Assembly: GCA_003153055.1 (NCBI GenBank)
Contig: PMBV01000444.1
Coordinates: 1-14,981 of the forward strand
Origin: Myxococcales bacterium
GTDB taxonomy: Bacteria; Myxococcota; Myxococcia; Myxococcales; Myxococcaceae
DNA: 14,981 nucleotides
Direction: 5' to 3'
Below are positions 13,231-14,981 of the stretch, one piece after another (positions within the stretch are counted from its first letter, which is position 1; every line of letters starts with the position of its first letter). The translations under genes and the position numbers were made by a program. The notes below the pieces were generated by a model. The model was not told where the DNA came from and did not search any database. It worked only from the letters and a program-made list of their open reading frames with translations.

Positions 13231-14127
13231 ATGGCGTGGCTGAACTACCATCACCTCTTGTATTTCTGGACGGTCGCTCGCACCGGCACCATCGCCTTGG
13301 CGAGCAAGGAGCTGCATCTCTCACAGCCGACCATCAGCACGCAGATCAAGACGCTCGAGGACGCGCTCGGCCAGCACCTCTTCCAGCGACAGGGGCGGAG
13401 GCTCGTGCTCACCGACATCGGGCGGACCGCCTTCCGCTACGCCGACGACATCTTCCGGCTCGGCCGCGAGATGCAAGAGGCGCTCACGAGGGGGCCGACC
13501 GGGCAGCAAGTGCGCTTCTCGGTGGGGGTGGCCGACGTCATTCCCAAGATGGTGGCCGAACTGCTCCTCGAACCGGCGTTCGACGCGGTGCCGGAGCTCC
13601 AGCTCGAGTGTCACGAGGGGGCGCTGGGGCAGCTGCTCGCCCGGCTCGCGCTCCACGAGCTCGACGTGGTGCTGTCGGATCAACCCGCGCCGGCGGACAT
13701 CAAGGTGCGCGCGTTCAGCCACAAGCTGGGCTCGAGCGGAACGACCTTCTTCGCCCACAAGGACCAGGCCGCGCTGGCCAAGCGCTTTCCCGAGTCGCTC
13801 GATGGAGCGCCGATGCTGGTGTCGAGCCCGGGCACCGCGCTGCGGACCGAGCTGGATCAGTGGTTCCAGAACCACGAGCTGCACCCCAAGGTGGTGGGCG
13901 AGTTCGACGACAGCGCGCTGATGAAGGTCTTCGGCGCGCGCGGCCGGGGCATCTTCACGGCGCCATCTGCGATCGAGGCGGCCATCGTCCGCGAACTCGA
14001 CGTGGTGGTGCTGGGCGAGGCACCGGATCTGGTCCAGTCGTTCTACGCCATCTCGGTCGAGCGGCGGTTGCGACACCCGGCGGTGGTCGCGGTAGCCGAG
14101 TCGGCGCGCAGAGACCTCTTCACCTGA
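13231..14127 (+). CDS. nhaR: NhaR-type LysR transcriptional regulator
   Basis: The product is 298 residues, close to E. coli NhaR (about 300). The N-terminus WLNYHHLLYFWTVARTGTIA carries the winged helix-turn-helix, with recognition helix HLSQPTISTQIKTLEDAL (29-46) and the NhaR-like RYADDIFRLGREM. The effector domain shows the NhaR hallmarks FSVGVADVIPKMV (about 95-107) and VGEFDDSALMKVFGARG (about 227-243), and ends with the HPAV...F pattern. E. coli NhaR activates the sodium/proton antiporter gene nhaA in response to sodium. No antiporter of that type is next to this gene, so its target here is unknown. It starts at ATG 13231 with only a weak purine stretch upstream, 67 bases after recF on the same strand. 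Confidence 0.9.
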   Translation: MAWLNYHHLLYFWTVARTGTIALASKELHLSQPTISTQIKTLEDALGQHLFQRQGRRLVLTDIGRTAFRYADDIFRLGREMQEALTRGPTGQQVRFSVGVADVIPKMVAELLLEPAFDAVPELQLECHEGALGQLLARLALHELDVVLSDQPAPADIKVRAFSHKLGSSGTTFFAHKDQAALAKRFPESLDGAPMLVSSPGTALRTELDQWFQNHELHPKVVGEFDDSALMKVFGARGRGIFTAPSAIEAAIVRELDVVVLGEAPDLVQSFYAISVERRLRHPAVVAVAESARRDLFT

Positions 14128-14161
14128 CGGCGGCCGCTGTCCCCTTCGTTCTGGCCTCGAA

Positions 14162-14188
14162 CCCCCGCGGCGGTCATTGTTGCGGGGG
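14162..14188 (+). promoter_or_regulatory. Hairpin that overlaps the ribosome binding site of the zinc-ribbon gene
   Basis: CCCCCGC (14162-14168) is the exact complement of GCGGGGG (14182-14188), with a 13-base loop. The right arm overlaps the start of the ribosome binding site GGAGG (14187-14191) for the ATG at 14196. The hairpin could therefore mask translation initiation, or serve as a terminator for nhaR, which ends 34 bases earlier. Confidence 0.4.
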
Positions 14189-14195
14189 AGGCAAC

Positions 14196-14900
14196 ATGAA
14201 GCCCGGAGTACATGCGGAGGCCTGGAGGTGCTCGACCTGTGGAGGGCCGATCGGCGCGCAGGACGTCGACCGCTCGCTCGGCGTCGCCACGTGCCCCCAC
14301 TGCACGACCGTCACCGAGCTCAGAGGAAGGGCCAGCGTCGCCGTGCCACCGTCGAGAGGCGAGCTCGTCCCGCTGCCCGAGCGCTTCCTCGTCAGCGAGG
14401 AGCCGGGCGCCCTGCGCATCCAGTGGCGCTGGTTCCGACCGTCGGCGCTCTTCCTCGTCGGCTTCTGCGTCTTCTGGGACGGCTTCCTCGTGGTCTGGTA
14501 CGCGGGGGCCTTCGCGTCGGGCTCGACGGTGATGGCGCTGTTCCCGCTCCTTCATGTCGCGGCAGGGGTGACCATCAGCTACGTCACGCTGGCGACGCTG
14601 CTCAACCGCACCGTGGTCGAGGCCCGACCGCGCGAACTCTCCATCGTCCACGGTCCGATCCCCTGGAAGGGGGCCCTGCTCCTGCGCGAGGACGTGGCTC
14701 AGCTGTACGTCGAGGAGAATGTCTCGCGGGGGAAGAACGGGACGACGGTCACCTGGGGGCTGTCAGCGGTGCTGCGGAGCGGGAAGCGGCAGAAGCTCCT
14801 CACCGGCCTCGAGGAGAAGGCTCAAGCGCTCTACCTCGAGCGGGCGCTCGAGGCGCGCTTCGGCATCGTCGATCAACCTGTCACCGGCGAGACGAAGTAG
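14196..14900 (+). CDS. Zinc-ribbon membrane protein of unknown function
   Basis: The product is 234 residues. A zinc ribbon lies at the N-terminus: CSTC (12-15) and CPHC (33-36), four Cys with 17 residues between pairs. Two hydrophobic segments follow, at about 84-106 and 111-137, the latter a long one containing VAAGVTISYVTLATLL. The C-terminal 90 residues look soluble and resemble a PH-like or membrane-flanking beta domain (ELSIVHGPIPWKGALLLREDVAQLYVEE), ending in a helix (EKAQALYLERALEARF). Thus a cytoplasmic zinc ribbon and a cytoplasmic tail probably flank a membrane hairpin. I do not recognise a named gene; similar zinc-ribbon plus two-helix proteins of unknown role occur in myxobacteria. 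Start: GGAGG 4 bases before the ATG at 14196. The frame runs much further upstream, antisense-free but out of frame with nhaR, and that part is a shadow. Confidence 0.8.
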   Translation: MKPGVHAEAWRCSTCGGPIGAQDVDRSLGVATCPHCTTVTELRGRASVAVPPSRGELVPLPERFLVSEEPGALRIQWRWFRPSALFLVGFCVFWDGFLVVWYAGAFASGSTVMALFPLLHVAAGVTISYVTLATLLNRTVVEARPRELSIVHGPIPWKGALLLREDVAQLYVEENVSRGKNGTTVTWGLSAVLRSGKRQKLLTGLEEKAQALYLERALEARFGIVDQPVTGETK

Positions 14901-14981
14901 CGTCAATCAGTCCGGTGACCAGTCCGGCGACCAGTTCGTCTCCGTCAACCCGCAGGGTACCGCGCTGGTGCGTAGTGCTGA
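14901..14981. other. Right edge, no confident gene
   Basis: These 81 bases carry a short tandem repeat. A minus-strand frame ending with TGA at 14881-14883 (tail GLVTGLIDATSSRR) could be the end of a convergent gene, overlapping the zinc-ribbon gene by 20 bases. Another minus frame ends at 14907, and a plus frame is also open. I cannot decide among them from so short a piece. Confidence 0.3.
14908..14931. repeat. 12-base tandem repeat, two copies
   Basis: CAGTCCGGTGAC is followed directly by CAGTCCGGCGAC, one mismatch, and then by the partial copy CAGTTCG. In one plus frame it reads QSGDQSGDQ, which suggests a coding repeat, but no start is visible. Confidence 0.5.

Noticed and set aside
13236..14195. 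Upstream extension of the zinc-ribbon frame through the LysR gene
   Set aside because: This part is out of frame with a clear NhaR homologue; the real start is the ATG at 14196 with its own ribosome binding site.
1..14981. CRISPR array, tRNA, rRNA, insertion sequence or prophage
   Set aside because: I saw no regularly spaced repeats, cloverleaf-like segments, transposase motifs or integrase genes while reading both strands.

Overview
The window is very GC-rich, with coding sequence on both strands, almost no spacer, G/C-ending codons and GTG/TTG start alternatives. The gene styles point to a myxobacterium (Myxococcota). They include a TPR plus PEGA-like exported protein, a kinase remnant joined to a TIGR02996-like repeat-companion region, a cytoplasmic chemotaxis-receptor-like coiled coil, several lipoproteins and c-type cytochromes. 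This assignment is inferred from gene content only; no rRNA or other marker was compared.

Layout. At 1-168 is the 3' end of a lipin/LNS2-type HAD phosphatase. It converges on 204-1214 (minus), an exported TPR/PEGA-like protein with two C-terminal membrane segments. Divergent from that is a two-gene unit: a small lipoprotein (1406-1909) and a di-haem peroxidase/MauG-family lipoprotein (1911-2939), one base apart. Three minus-strand genes follow: MFS transporter (2970-4214), exported protein with a strand-rich C-terminus (4250-5296) and RNA ligase RtcB (5371-6711). Divergent from rtcB is a 604-residue chemotaxis-like coiled-coil protein (6897-8711), which meets a small cytochrome c (8727-9113, minus) end to end. 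Next, on the minus strand, come an AI-2E/PerM-family permease (9396-10583) and a kinase-like C-lobe/TIGR02996-like protein (10640-11731). Divergent from these are a 64-residue charged small protein (11847-12041), recF with a TTG start (12051-13163), an NhaR-type LysR regulator (13231-14127) and a zinc-ribbon membrane protein (14196-14900). The last 81 bases hold a short tandem repeat and no confident gene.

How the genes may work together. Most of the window looks like ordinary chromosome carrying unrelated housekeeping and envelope genes. The best candidate for a small functional unit is the lipoprotein plus di-haem enzyme. The enzyme has Phe where related enzymes, in my recollection, carry the Met or Tyr ligand of the second haem, and the lipoprotein has exactly one Trp. 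The second point of interest is the chemotaxis-like protein, which appears to hold two degenerate receptor-tip-like hairpins around a D-x-x-x-Q motif like that of CheZ. The third is the kinase remnant lacking all catalytic motifs. I see no mobile element, CRISPR array, RNA gene, phage or defence island.
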